Assembly (NCBI GenBank): GCA_946223075.1
Contig: CAMILZ010000003.1
Location: forward strand, 44,716 to 108,715
DNA length: 64,000 nucleotides
Source of the DNA: an uncultured Dermabacteraceae bacterium
Lineage (GTDB): Bacteria; Actinomycetota; Actinomycetes; Actinomycetales; Dermabacteraceae
Direction: 5' to 3'
The position numbers were made by a program, and so were the translations under genes. The notes under the pieces were generated by a model that searched no databases, was not told the DNA's origin, and saw only the letters and a list, made by a program, of their open reading frames with translations. This document shows, in pieces, positions 1-8,091 of this stretch. The first letter of the stretch is position 1; each line of letters begins with the position of its first letter.

Positions 1-762
1 AAGCTCGCCAAGGTCGGTGAGGCGGAGGTCCGCAAGCTCCTCATCGAGCAGGTGGGGGCGAGCGAAGAGCAGGCCGACGGCTGCCTTGCCTTCGCGAGTA
101 TCAAGGCCTCGCACGAGGACCTCGCCGAGAAGGTCGAGTCGCTCGGTGTGTCGAGCGAGGAGATCACGAGTGCGCTCGAGGAGCTGAGCTTCGTGATCCG
201 CACCGTCAACGCCTCGGTGCCGGGTGCGTGCATCGCCGACCTTTCGATCGCACGCGGTCTCGACTACTACACGGGCACTGTTTTTGAAACGTTCGTGGAG
301 GGCCACGAAGATCTCGGCTCGATCTGTTCGGGAGGCCGTTACGACACGCTCGCGACCGACAACCGTCACTCGTACCCGGGCGTTGGCCTCTCGATTGGGC
401 TCTCACGCCTCGTGTCGAGGCTCGTCACGCGTGCGCTCGTGACGTCGACTCGGGCTGTGCCGACCGTCGCGCTCGTAGCCGTGACGGACGAGGAGCACCG
501 AGACGCGAGCGTCGAAGTGGCACGCGTGCTTCGCTCGCGAGGTATCGCCGCGGAGGTCGCGCCGAGTGCAGCGAAATTCGGCAAGCAGATCAAGTACGCG
601 GATCGTCGCGGCATCCCGTTCGTGTTCTTCCCCTCCGCGGAAGGTGAGGGCGAAGTGAAGGACATCCGCAGTGGTGAACAGGTTGCCGCGGATGCACACA
701 CGTGGCAGCCCGCTGAGGACGACTTGATCGCCCGTGTGGTGACGGCCACGCCGAGCAACTAA
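1..762 (+). CDS. hisS: histidine--tRNA ligase, C-terminal part (5' end outside window)
   Basis: This enzyme charges tRNA-His with histidine in the cytoplasm (class II aminoacyl-tRNA synthetase). The reading frame is open from the first base, so about 253 C-terminal residues are visible and the true start lies upstream. The histidine-binding signature ARGLDYYTGTVFE, the segment GGRYD and the class II motif 3 region (GVGLSIGLSRL) can be read, followed by the small anticodon-binding alpha/beta domain (from about TVALVAVTDEEH). The gene ends 38 bases before trxA on the same strand. Family assignment is secure; only the N-terminal half, with motifs 1 and 2, is missing. Confidence 0.95.
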   Translation, partial: KLAKVGEAEVRKLLIEQVGASEEQADGCLAFASIKASHEDLAEKVESLGVSSEEITSALEELSFVIRTVNASVPGACIADLSIARGLDYYTGTVFETFVEGHEDLGSICSGGRYDTLATDNRHSYPGVGLSIGLSRLVSRLVTRALVTSTRAVPTVALVAVTDEEHRDASVEVARVLRSRGIAAEVAPSAAKFGKQIKYADRRGIPFVFFPSAEGEGEVKDIRSGEQVAADAHTWQPAEDDLIARVVTATPSN

Positions 763-800
763 GCGGAAATAAGAGCACCGTTAAGGGAGTTGGAAAAAGT

Positions 801-1172
801 ATGGCTACCGTAGAAATGACCAAGGATAACCACGACGAACTCGTCAAGGACGGGATCGTTTTCATCGACTTCTGGGCGGAGTGGTGCGGCCCCTGCCAGC
901 GCTTTGCCCCGATCTTCGAGAAGGCCTCGGAGGAAAACCCCGACCTGACCTTCGCGAAGGTCGACACCGAGGATCAGACCGAACTCCAGATGCAGTACGG
1001 TGCGACCTCGATCCCCACGATCGTGGCCTATCGCGATGGCATCCCCGTTTTCGGCCAGCCCGGTGCACTTCGCCAGGCTGATCTCGATTCGCTCATCTCG
1101 CAGGTGCGAGGCCTCAACATGGACGAGGTTCGCAAGGCCTACGAGGAGCAGCAGGCGAAGCAGGGCAAGTAA
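801..1172 (+). CDS. trxA: thioredoxin
   Basis: Small cytoplasmic thiol-disulfide oxidoreductase of 123 residues that reduces protein disulfides. The active-site WCGPC is at residues 28-32 after the usual IDFWAEWC strand, and the cis-proline segment TSIPT sits near residue 72, as in classical thioredoxins. The C-terminal 20 residues (EVRKAYEEQQAKQGK) form a short charged tail beyond the fold. The ATG is preceded by GGGAGTTGG, a usable ribosome binding site. A strong intrinsic terminator follows at once, so the transcript ends here. No thioredoxin reductase gene lies nearby. Confidence 0.95.
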   Translation: MATVEMTKDNHDELVKDGIVFIDFWAEWCGPCQRFAPIFEKASEENPDLTFAKVDTEDQTELQMQYGATSIPTIVAYRDGIPVFGQPGALRQADLDSLISQVRGLNMDEVRKAYEEQQAKQGK

Positions 1173-1191
1173 GCACTCGCTCTTCGTACGA

Positions 1192-1236
1192 GGGAAGGGG
1201 CACGCCGGGAGGGACGTACCCCTTCCCCTTTTTTTT
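1192..1236 (+). terminator. intrinsic terminator of trxA
   Basis: GGGAAGGGG (1192-1200) pairs with CCCCTTCCC (1219-1227) and is followed by a run of eight T (1229-1236), a classical rho-independent terminator just after the trxA stop. Confidence 0.85.
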
Positions 1237-1250
1237 GAAAGTAGGCGGTT

Positions 1251-1284
1251 TTGAAAATGGGGAGCTGTCGGTATAGTGCTGCGC
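1251..1284 (+). promoter_or_regulatory. candidate promoter giving a leaderless transcript for the SIP gene
   Basis: TATAGT (1272-1277) is a good -10 hexamer placed 7 nt before the ATG at 1285. TTGAAA (1251-1256) is a possible -35, although the spacer would be only 15 nt. An alternative GTG at 1276 lies inside the -10 box, so the ATG at 1285 is the likelier start and the mRNA probably has no leader. Confidence 0.5.
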
Positions 1285-2139
1285 ATGACATCGGAAAGCT
1301 CTGAGGCTCCTCCCCGTAGTAAGCCCAAGCGTCGGCAGGCCGTGCTCACCGTCCAGGACAAGACGCAGGTGAGCAAGAACCTCCTGAGGCTATGCCTCGG
1401 CGGTTCCGACTACGCAAAGCTCAACCGCAATGCGTGCACGGACGCATACGTCAAGCTTCTTTTGCCACAGCCGGGGAGCGGCCTTGCCGCACCTTTCGAC
1501 ATGGAGCGGCTGCGCGACGAAAACCCCGAGCTCCTGCCCGCACGCCGCACGTATACGGTCCGCCAATGGGACGATGCGAACGAACGGCTGTGGATTGACG
1601 TTGTTGTGCACAACGCTCCGGGGCAGCACGGCCTTGCATCCGACTGGGCCGCACGTGCACAAAAAGGTGACCGGATCGCGCTCATGGGAGCTGGCGGCGG
1701 ATACTCACCGAAGCCGGATGCCGATTTTCACGTCCTCGTGGGTGATCACGCAACCGTCCCGGCCATCGCCGCCGCACTGGAAGCAATGCCCTCGAGCGCG
1801 CGGGGCTTCGCCATCATCCACGTCGAGGACGAAGCCGACGTCCTTGCCCTCGCTCACCCGGAAGGCATCTCGCTCGAATGGGTCGTGGGAGCGCGTGAGG
1901 GGCTGCTCGTGGCTGTCGAAACGCTTGATGTTCCGCGCGACATCATCGAGAGGCGCGGTGTCCAGGTCTTTTGCCACGCCGAACGTGGGCTCACGAAGCA
2001 GTTGCGCGCGCATCTCGTGAAAGAGCGAGGCATTGCGCGCGAAGACATGTCGATCTCGGCGTATTGGGCGCTTGGCCGAGTCGAAGATCGCTTCCAGGCA
2101 GAAAAACGCGAAGCGATTGGTCGCATCGACCCCGATTGA
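1285..2139 (+). CDS. siderophore-interacting protein (FAD-dependent ferric-siderophore reductase family)
   Basis: A 284-residue cytoplasmic flavoprotein of the ViuB/SIP family, which reduces ferric siderophores to release iron. Family features seen: an N-terminal FAD-binding barrel with ARRTYTVRQWD (the RxYTxR type flavin motif), the following GQHGLASDWA stretch, and the C-terminal SIP domain with LVGDHATVPAIAAALE and the ending ISAYWALGRVEDRF (family YWRxG-like). The basic N-terminus (SKPKRRQAV) includes one copy of the dispersed oligomer discussed under findings. The start at 1285 rests on the promoter position; a GTG at 1276 is in frame. I found no IdeR/DtxR-type palindrome upstream, so iron control is not visible. 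Confidence 0.87.
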   Translation: MTSESSEAPPRSKPKRRQAVLTVQDKTQVSKNLLRLCLGGSDYAKLNRNACTDAYVKLLLPQPGSGLAAPFDMERLRDENPELLPARRTYTVRQWDDANERLWIDVVVHNAPGQHGLASDWAARAQKGDRIALMGAGGGYSPKPDADFHVLVGDHATVPAIAAALEAMPSSARGFAIIHVEDEADVLALAHPEGISLEWVVGAREGLLVAVETLDVPRDIIERRGVQVFCHAERGLTKQLRAHLVKERGIAREDMSISAYWALGRVEDRFQAEKREAIGRIDPD

Positions 2140-2226
2140 GGGCGGCCGGGGCGCGGCTCGCGCTCCACACCGAAGAGATTTCCCCGAACTCGCACCCTCG
2201 CGAAACCTGCCTCGAAGAAAAATCGC

Positions 2227-2238
2227 TAGCCTCGAAGC
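2227..2238 (+). promoter_or_regulatory. candidate -10 element, leaderless tag transcript
   Basis: TAGCCT (2227-2232) followed by exactly six bases and the ATG at 2239. This spacing recurs in front of many genes in this window. No Shine-Dalgarno sequence lies before the start. Confidence 0.4.
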
Positions 2239-2850
2239 ATGAACAGCACAGTCACGCAGTTGCCGAGTTGGGCGAGCACAAGCCTTCTCATGGAAAACTA
2301 CTACCTTACGGAGTGGGGCGTCCCCGTGACCGACGAAACCGGGGTTTTCGAGCGTGTGAGCCTCGAGGTTTTCCAGTGCGGGCTCTCATGGTCCACGATT
2401 CTCGGGCGCCGCGAGGCCTTCCGCGAGGTTTTTCATGCCTTCGAGGTGGATCGAGTCGCAGTGATGGGGGAGAGCGACGTTGAGCGCCTCATGGGGGACC
2501 GGCGGATTATTCGCAACCGTCGGAAAATCGAAGCAACCATCGGCAATGCTCGCGCCGCGCAGGCGCTCCGCGAGGAAGGTACCGACCTCGCCGCACTGAT
2601 CTGGAGTTACGTTCCCGAAAAGACGTACGCCCCTCAGGCGCAAGAAGATATACCCTCGCGCGATGAGACTTCGACGCGGATGTCGAAGGACCTCAAAGCG
2701 CGAGGGTTCTCGTTCGTGGGGCCCACGACCTGCTTCGCACTCATGGAAGCGATAGGGATCGTGGACACGCACCTCGTGTCGTCGCCACGGCGAGGGAGCT
2801 CAGGAGTTTTTGATTCCGACGGTTACCGTGCTCACGCGGTGGCGCGATAG
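2239..2850 (+). CDS. tag: DNA-3-methyladenine glycosylase I
   Basis: Base-excision repair enzyme that removes 3-methyladenine from alkylated DNA. The 203 residues show the Tag family order: YYLTEWGVPV with the catalytic-pocket tyrosines and tryptophan, FERVSLEVFQCGLSWSTIL, the IIRNRRKIEA helix-hairpin-helix segment, and FSFVGPTTCFALMEAIGIVDTH near the end. The E. coli protein has zinc-ligand Cys/His near its termini. Here the late histidine is present (VDTH), but the N-terminus lacks the usual early Cys, so the zinc site may be absent. The gene is convergent with nirD, with 12 bases between the stops. Confidence 0.9.
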   Translation: MNSTVTQLPSWASTSLLMENYYLTEWGVPVTDETGVFERVSLEVFQCGLSWSTILGRREAFREVFHAFEVDRVAVMGESDVERLMGDRRIIRNRRKIEATIGNARAAQALREEGTDLAALIWSYVPEKTYAPQAQEDIPSRDETSTRMSKDLKARGFSFVGPTTCFALMEAIGIVDTHLVSSPRRGSSGVFDSDGYRAHAVAR

Positions 2851-2862
2851 GGAAAGGTGAAC

Positions 2863-3216
2863 TCAGGCGGGATTCTTCGAATCGAGATCAACCTCGATGA
2901 CGCCGTCGGTCACGCGCGAGGCGTACACGGGCAGGGCATACTCATCATTCGCGTAGCACTTGCCGGTTTCGAGGTCGTAGACCTCTTTGTAGATCGGGCT
3001 CGCAAGAGTCGGTCGATGGGTGCCATCAACCTCGCGATCGCCCACAATCCCGCGCGACATGACGCCCTGCTGAGTGCGCGGATCCACGTTCGACACCACG
3101 TAGATCTTGCCATCCCACGCTTTCACCACGGCAACCTGCTCGGTGCCGAGAAGTGCCGCTTCGGGCAGATCCTGGTTGATGTCGGTCTCGTTGCAGATGC
3201 TCTCCCAGTTGCTCAT
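2863..3216 (-). CDS. nirD: nitrite reductase small subunit NirD
   Basis: The 117-residue small subunit of assimilatory NADH-dependent nitrite reductase, a Rieske-fold protein without the [2Fe-2S] ligands. It has the family order VAVVKAWDGKIYVVSNVDPRTQ, MSRGIVGD, HRPTLASPIYKEVYDLETGKC and VYASRVTDGVIEVDL. No CxH...CxxH pairs are present, as expected for NirD. The ATG is preceded on the minus strand by GAGGAC, a good ribosome binding site. The gene is transcribed away from nirB, with 231 bases between the two starts, instead of following nirB in an operon. Confidence 0.92.
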   Translation of the reverse strand: MSNWESICNETDINQDLPEAALLGTEQVAVVKAWDGKIYVVSNVDPRTQQGVMSRGIVGDREVDGTHRPTLASPIYKEVYDLETGKCYANDEYALPVYASRVTDGVIEVDLDSKNPA

Positions 3217-3447
3217 GGGTTGTCCTCGCTTGTCGGGTCAAGTGGCGGGCAAAATTGTTGGCGGGGGAGTGTGACCAATACGGTGCCTGGCCTGCGGCTT
3301 CGCGGACCAAAGTCCCTCGTGGAACTCGTCTGGGCGGGCGCGAAAAATCCCTCGCTCGTGTCCCCCCACTGTACTCGAAAATGGAGCGAAATTTTGTGTA
3401 GGGTGAGATCTACGTCTACACCCCTAAGCCTTGAAGTAGGAGCTGCC
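3217..3447 (+). promoter_or_regulatory. divergent nirD/nirB control region
   Basis: This 231-base intergenic stretch must hold both promoters. For nirB, TGTGTAGGGT (3395-3404) resembles an extended -10 box, and AGGAG (3438-3442) is the ribosome binding site five bases before the GTG at 3448. An imperfect dyad GTGTAG (3396-3401) / CTACAC (3416-3421) overlaps that -10 box and could bind a regulator. I could not match it to a named consensus. Confidence 0.4.
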
Positions 3448-6156
3448 GTGAGCACTGCCGACGTTGCCCCCAACTCTGAAACCGCTAGCGAGGAAACTCT
3501 CGTCAAGCACGTCGTTGTCGTAGGTGGCGGCCCTGCCGCCCAGCGCTTCGCCGAAACGATGCAGGCGCGCGATAAAGCCGGCGCCTACAAGATCACCGTC
3601 ATCTCGGAAGAAAAGGTCGAGCCCTACGACCGTGTCAACCTCGCGAAGCGTTGGGACAAGAGCTACGACCTGACCCTCGGCGACCGCTCGCTTTGGGAGG
3701 ATCCGCATATCGACCTGCGCCTCGGCGATCGCGTGAATTCGATCGAAACCGACTCAAAGCTCGTGCGCACGTCGTCCGGCACCGTCTACGGCTACGACGA
3801 GCTCGTGCTCGCAACCGGCTCGAATGCCTTCACACCGCCGATTAACGGTTGGGACACCAAGGGTGTGTTTGTGTACCGCACCGTTGACGACGTCGACGGC
3901 ATGAGCGCGACCGTTGAAGGGCTCAAGAAGGATGAGAAGCGCACGGGCAAGGCGGTCGTCCTCGGTGGCGGTCTTCTCGGCCTCGAGGCCGCCGGTGGTC
4001 TCGCGAGCGAAGGCTACGAAGTGCACCTCGTCGAGCTTGCGGGCTGGCTCATGCCCTCGCAGCTTGACGAAGGTGGCGGCAACCTCCTCAACCGCCTCAT
4101 TGAACAGCGCGGCATCGTGCTGCACACGGGCGTGAGCCTCGAGCAGGTGCTGCCCCGCGTCGAATACCGCAAGGGCAATACCGCTGACGAAGAGGCGATT
4201 CATGCCGCCGCCTCCAACGTGCGCGGCGTCAAACTTTCCGACGGCACCGAACTCGACGCCGACCTCGTGTGCCTCGCCGTCGGTATCCGCCCCCGTGACG
4301 AGCTCGGCAAGGTCAACGGCTTCGAAATGGGCCCGCGCGGCGGCATCATGGTCGGCCAGGATTGCCGCACCTCGATTGAACACGTCTGGGCAATCGGTGA
4401 ATGTGCTGCCATGGAAGGCCGCACGATCGGCCTCGTGGCCCCCGCCAACACGATGGCCGCAGTCGTTGCCGACCAGCTCCTCGGCGGCGAGAAGCTCTTC
4501 GGCGAGATTGACGGCTCGACCAAGCTCAAGCTTTCGGGCATCGATGTCGCAAGCTTCGGCGATGCGAAGGGCGCCGAGAAGGACTCGCTCGACGTGGTGT
4601 ATGCCGATCCCACGCGTGGCATCTATCAGCGCCTCGTGATGAGCCCCGATGCAGCCGTTCTCCGCGGCGGCATCCTCGTGGGCGACGCTTCGAACTACTC
4701 GACGCTTCGCGCCTACATCGGCCGTGAACTTCCGGGAGATCCGGCGGCGTATCTTGCAGCCGGCGGCGGCGAAGTTCCCGATTCAGGCGACATGCCCGAC
4801 GACGTCATCGTCTGCTCGTGTAACAACATTTCCGCGGGCACCATCAAGGCAGCGATCAACGGTGAGGGTGACTTCGCCGAAGCGTGCCACGATATTCCGT
4901 CGATCAAGGCCGCGACGACCGCCGGCACGCAGTGCGGCTCGTGCGTCCCGCTTTTGACCAAGATTCTCGGCAACGAGCTCGCGAAGTCCGGTATCGCGAT
5001 GTCGCGCGGCCTCTGCGAGCACTTCTCGATGCCGCGTGCCGAGCTGTTCCAGATCGTCAAGGAACACGACCTCAAGAGCTTCCCCGAGGTCATTGGCCGC
5101 TACGGCAAGGGCAACGGCTGTGACGTGTGTAAGCCCGTCGTCGCCTCGATTCTTGCATCGCTCCGCGACGACTACATCCTCGGCAAGGGCCTCCAGGAAC
5201 TCCAGGACACGAACGATCGCTTCATCGCGAACATGCAGAAAGACGGCACCTACTCGGTGATTCCGCGCATGCCCGGCGGCGAAGTGAACCCCGACGCCCT
5301 CGTGGTGCTCGCAGAAGTCGCACGCGACTTCAATCTCTACACGAAGATCACGGGTGCACAGCGCATCGGTCTCTTCGGCGCGCGTCTCGAGCAGCTCCCG
5401 AACATCTGGACCCGCCTCGTTGAAGCTGGCTTTGAATCGGGCCAGGCTTACGGCAAGAGCCTCCGCGCCGTCAAGAGCTGCGTGGGGACGGATTGGTGCC
5501 GCTTTGGCCAGCAGGACTCGGTGGGCATGGCCGTGCTTCTCGAGAACCGCTACAAGGGTCTTCGCTCGCCCCACAAGTTCAAGCTCGGCGTGTCGGGCTG
5601 CGCTCGTGAATGCGCCGAGGCACGTGGCAAAGACATCGGCGTGATCGCGACCGATAAGGGCTGGAACCTTTACGTTGGTGGCAATGGCGGCTTCACGCCG
5701 CGCCACGCGAACGAGTTCGCGCAGGATCTGAGCGACGAAGAGCTCGTGAAGTACGTCGACCGCTTCCTCATGTACTACATCTCGGACGCCGATAAGCTCC
5801 AGCGCACCGCGTCGTGGGTGGAGGCGCGCGGCATTGACCACGTCAGGGAAGCCGTGCTCGAGGATTCGCTCGGCATGGGCGAGCAGTGGGAGCACGAGAT
5901 GCAGAAGTTCGTGGACAACCACAAGGACGAGTGGGTCGAGGCCGTCAAGGACCCCGAGAAGCTCTCGCGCTTCCGCTCGTTCATCAACGCTCCCGAGACT
6001 CCGGATCCGCTGTTCGCGCGCATGCCGATGCGCGACCAGAACCGTCCGGCCACGCTCGAGGAGCGCGAGCAGGTGCTCATCTCCGGCCCGGTGATTTCCT
6101 TCCGCGACGCGCACGGCCAGGAGGTTCCCGCCGAGCAGGTCTTCGAGCGCCAGTAG
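3448..6156 (+). CDS. nirB: assimilatory nitrite reductase (NADH) large subunit NirB
   Basis: A 902-residue cytoplasmic enzyme reducing nitrite to ammonium with NAD(P)H. Domains in order: FAD-binding Rossmann fold (VVVGGGPAAQ near residue 24), NAD-binding fold (VVLGGGLLGLEAAG near 170), BFD-type [2Fe-2S] domain (CSCNN near 455, CGSC near 492), then the ferredoxin-like and siroheme/[4Fe-4S] half with Cys678, Cys684, Cys718 and Cys722 in the canonical CX5C...CX3C pattern. The frame is open upstream to 2857, but the GTG at 3448 with AGGAG before it matches the family N-terminus; the longer version would run across nirD. Siroheme biosynthesis genes start four bases after the stop, which supplies the cofactor. 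No nitrate reductase or nitrate transporter is in the window. Confidence 0.94.
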   Translation: MSTADVAPNSETASEETLVKHVVVVGGGPAAQRFAETMQARDKAGAYKITVISEEKVEPYDRVNLAKRWDKSYDLTLGDRSLWEDPHIDLRLGDRVNSIETDSKLVRTSSGTVYGYDELVLATGSNAFTPPINGWDTKGVFVYRTVDDVDGMSATVEGLKKDEKRTGKAVVLGGGLLGLEAAGGLASEGYEVHLVELAGWLMPSQLDEGGGNLLNRLIEQRGIVLHTGVSLEQVLPRVEYRKGNTADEEAIHAAASNVRGVKLSDGTELDADLVCLAVGIRPRDELGKVNGFEMGPRGGIMVGQDCRTSIEHVWAIGECAAMEGRTIGLVAPANTMAAVVADQLLGGEKLFGEIDGSTKLKLSGIDVASFGDAKGAEKDSLDVVYADPTRGIYQRLVMSPDAAVLRGGILVGDASNYSTLRAYIGRELPGDPAAYLAAGGGEVPDSGDMPDDVIVCSCNNISAGTIKAAINGEGDFAEACHDIPSIKAATTAGTQCGSCVPLLTKILGNELAKSGIAMSRGLCEHFSMPRAELFQIVKEHDLKSFPEVIGRYGKGNGCDVCKPVVASILASLRDDYILGKGLQELQDTNDRFIANMQKDGTYSVIPRMPGGEVNPDALVVLAEVARDFNLYTKITGAQRIGLFGARLEQLPNIWTRLVEAGFESGQAYGKSLRAVKSCVGTDWCRFGQQDSVGMAVLLENRYKGLRSPHKFKLGVSGCARECAEARGKDIGVIATDKGWNLYVGGNGGFTPRHANEFAQDLSDEELVKYVDRFLMYYISDADKLQRTASWVEARGIDHVREAVLEDSLGMGEQWEHEMQKFVDNHKDEWVEAVKDPEKLSRFRSFINAPETPDPLFARMPMRDQNRPATLEEREQVLISGPVISFRDAHGQEVPAEQVFERQ

Positions 6157-6160
6157 CTTC

Positions 6161-7249
6161 GTGAAGGCTTCTGACCTCTCAGTTGCACACCGGTGGCGGG
6201 GCCGTGTCGTTGATCTTACTGATCACCGCGGTCCCGCCTGCTGGCGTGCGGCGCAAGCGCTTGCGCTCGAGGGTGCCACGGCATACGTCGGGAGTGTGGA
6301 CCCTCAGAATCGCGTGCGAACTTTCGATGAGCTCGCGAAAGAGCGCGGTCTTGAGCACCTTGCCCTCCAATGGGCGGCAGAGCCCCGTGGGGAGATTAGT
6401 TCCGACGCCTGCCCGCCACACGCCGAAAAGATCGAGCTCAATGATGCCGAGGAACCGTCGGAATCGAGCGAAAAACCTACCGGTGATGTGACGCTCGTGG
6501 GTGGTGGTCCCGGTGACCCGAACTTGCTCACCGTCGCCGCTCTCACGGCGATTGCGCACGCCGATGTTGTTCTTCTAGACAGGCTTGGCATCGCGCTCAA
6601 CGTCGTCGATCTCGCCCCCGGCGCGCTTGTGATCGATGTGGGGAAGGCCCCCGGGCGCCACAAGATGTCCCAGGGCGCGATTAACGAGACGATGCTCGCG
6701 TTCGCGCGCGCAGGGGCACGGGTTGTGCGGCTCAAAGGAGGGGACCCGTTCATTTTTGGCCACGGTGGTGAAGAATGGCGTTTCCTTGCCGAACGCGGCA
6801 TTCGCGTGAACGTTGTTCCGGGCCTGACGAGTGCCTTGAGCGTTCCGGCACACGCCGGAGTCTCCGCAACCTATCGCGAGGTCACGCGCGCGGTCACGAT
6901 CATTTCGGGCCACCAGCCATTCAACCAGGCAGAGCTCTCGGCTCTCGTCGCTCTCGGAAGCACAATCGTGATCCTCATGGGAGTCGCGACCTTCCCCTCA
7001 ACCGTCGCGGGGCTCCGCGAGGCAGGCCTCCCCGATTCCACGGGCGTCGCGCTCCTCGAGCAGGGATACACGGCACATGAGCGCCACACCTTTGCGACCC
7101 TCGGCACCGCGATCGAAGACGCCCGCTCGAGAGGCGTCACGAATCCCGCGATCATCGTGATTGGCGACGTCGTGAATGTCAGGGAAGTATCGGCAGAAAT
7201 CACCAACGTCCACGTGGATAGTCCCGGCGAAAGAGAGGAACTCTCGTGA
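6161..7249 (+). CDS. cobA: uroporphyrinogen-III C-methyltransferase (SUMT) with unusual N-terminal extension
   Basis: Transfers two methyl groups from S-adenosylmethionine to uroporphyrinogen III to give precorrin-2, on the siroheme pathway. Residues from about 107 match SUMT: VTLVGGGPGDPNLLT, VRLKGGDPFIFGHGGEE, a ...VPGLTSAL segment, and ISGH. The first ~105 residues are extra. They sit where CysG-type fusions carry precorrin-2 dehydrogenase, but they show only one Rossmann-like beta-alpha-beta (VVDLTDH... EGATAYV) without a GxGxxA loop and then an acidic linker. The GTG start is four bases after nirB and the stop overlaps hemD by four, so the three are probably one operon. The missing dehydrogenase step is discussed in findings. 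Confidence 0.88.
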   Translation: MKASDLSVAHRWRGRVVDLTDHRGPACWRAAQALALEGATAYVGSVDPQNRVRTFDELAKERGLEHLALQWAAEPRGEISSDACPPHAEKIELNDAEEPSESSEKPTGDVTLVGGGPGDPNLLTVAALTAIAHADVVLLDRLGIALNVVDLAPGALVIDVGKAPGRHKMSQGAINETMLAFARAGARVVRLKGGDPFIFGHGGEEWRFLAERGIRVNVVPGLTSALSVPAHAGVSATYREVTRAVTIISGHQPFNQAELSALVALGSTIVILMGVATFPSTVAGLREAGLPDSTGVALLEQGYTAHERHTFATLGTAIEDARSRGVTNPAIIVIGDVVNVREVSAEITNVHVDSPGEREELS

Positions 7250-8091
7250 ACACTCCTGATCTGACCAAGGCGACCGCATCGCACGAGCGCCCGCTCGAGG
7301 GACTCCGCGTGGCCGTGACGGCCGCACGCCGCGCCGACGATCAAATCGCCGCGCTCGAGCGCGCAGGTGCGAGCGCAGTGCATGCCCCGACCATGCGGAT
7401 CGTCCCGGTCGAAGACGACGCGGCACTGATCGACGAAACACGCGCCCTGCTCGACGCTGCCCCGCCAACCTTTTTCGTGACGACTGGGCAGGGCATCAAC
7501 TCGTGGCTCCAGATCCTCGAGGAGCCTCTCAAGCAGCAGGTTCTCGACTACCTCGCCTCAACAAAGATCATTTGTCGCGGCGCCAAGGGTCGCGGCGCCG
7601 TGCGCAAGTGGGGGCTCCCCGACGCGCCGAGCAGCGAGAAGGAAACGAGCACCTCGATGGTGGAGCTCGCGCTCGATCTGGGTATCGCCGATGGCCCCGT
7701 AGGTTTGCAGCGCCACGGCTATGTCCCCGAAAAGGCACTCGCGCCGCTCGGCGAACGCGACGTTTACGTTGTCGCGCCGTACCGCTGGGAACTCGCGGAA
7801 GATCTCACTCCCGTGTCCAACCTCGTCACCAGCATTATCGCTCGCGAGGTCGATGCCGTGACGTTCACGGCAGCGCCAGCGGTCGTTGCCCTGTTCGAGG
7901 TCGCGAACGAGATGGGTGTGCGCGCTGAGCTCCTCGAGGCACTCGGAAACGAGGTGCGCCCGGTTGCCGTCGGACACGTGACCGCCGAGCCGCTCGAAGA
8001 TGAAGGTCTCGCGCCGCTTTACCCCGAGCGCGAAAGGCTCGGGGCGATGGTCAAGCTCATGGGGGAGAAGCTCAACCCTCGCGAGAACTGA
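7246..8091 (+). CDS. hemD: uroporphyrinogen-III synthase
   Basis: Closes and inverts ring D of hydroxymethylbilane to give uroporphyrinogen III. The 281 residues show the two-lobed HemD pattern: VAVTAARRADDQIAALERAGA at the start, a FFVTTGQGINSW-like segment, ICRGAKGRGAVRKWG, QRHGY, and the second-lobe signature DAVTFTAAPAVVALFE. HemD is poorly conserved in sequence, so the operon helps: the GTG start overlaps the SUMT stop by four bases (GTGA), indicating translational coupling. The 3' end overlaps the convergent chelatase gene by 20 bases. Confidence 0.85.
   Translation: MNTPDLTKATASHERPLEGLRVAVTAARRADDQIAALERAGASAVHAPTMRIVPVEDDAALIDETRALLDAAPPTFFVTTGQGINSWLQILEEPLKQQVLDYLASTKIICRGAKGRGAVRKWGLPDAPSSEKETSTSMVELALDLGIADGPVGLQRHGYVPEKALAPLGERDVYVVAPYRWELAEDLTPVSNLVTSIIAREVDAVTFTAAPAVVALFEVANEMGVRAELLEALGNEVRPVAVGHVTAEPLEDEGLAPLYPERERLGAMVKLMGEKLNPREN

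Noticed and set aside
1173..1284. Iron (IdeR/DtxR) box before the siderophore-interacting protein
   Set aside because: No 19-base TTAGG-type palindrome could be found near the promoter.
2857..3447. N-terminal extension of the nirB reading frame over 590 bases
   Set aside because: It lies antisense to nirD, is not family-like, and the GTG at 3448 has a good ribosome binding site.
4783..6114. 443-codon open frame antisense to nirB
   Set aside because: A high-GC shadow frame: composition is Arg/His/Val-rich without domains, opposite a well-supported gene.
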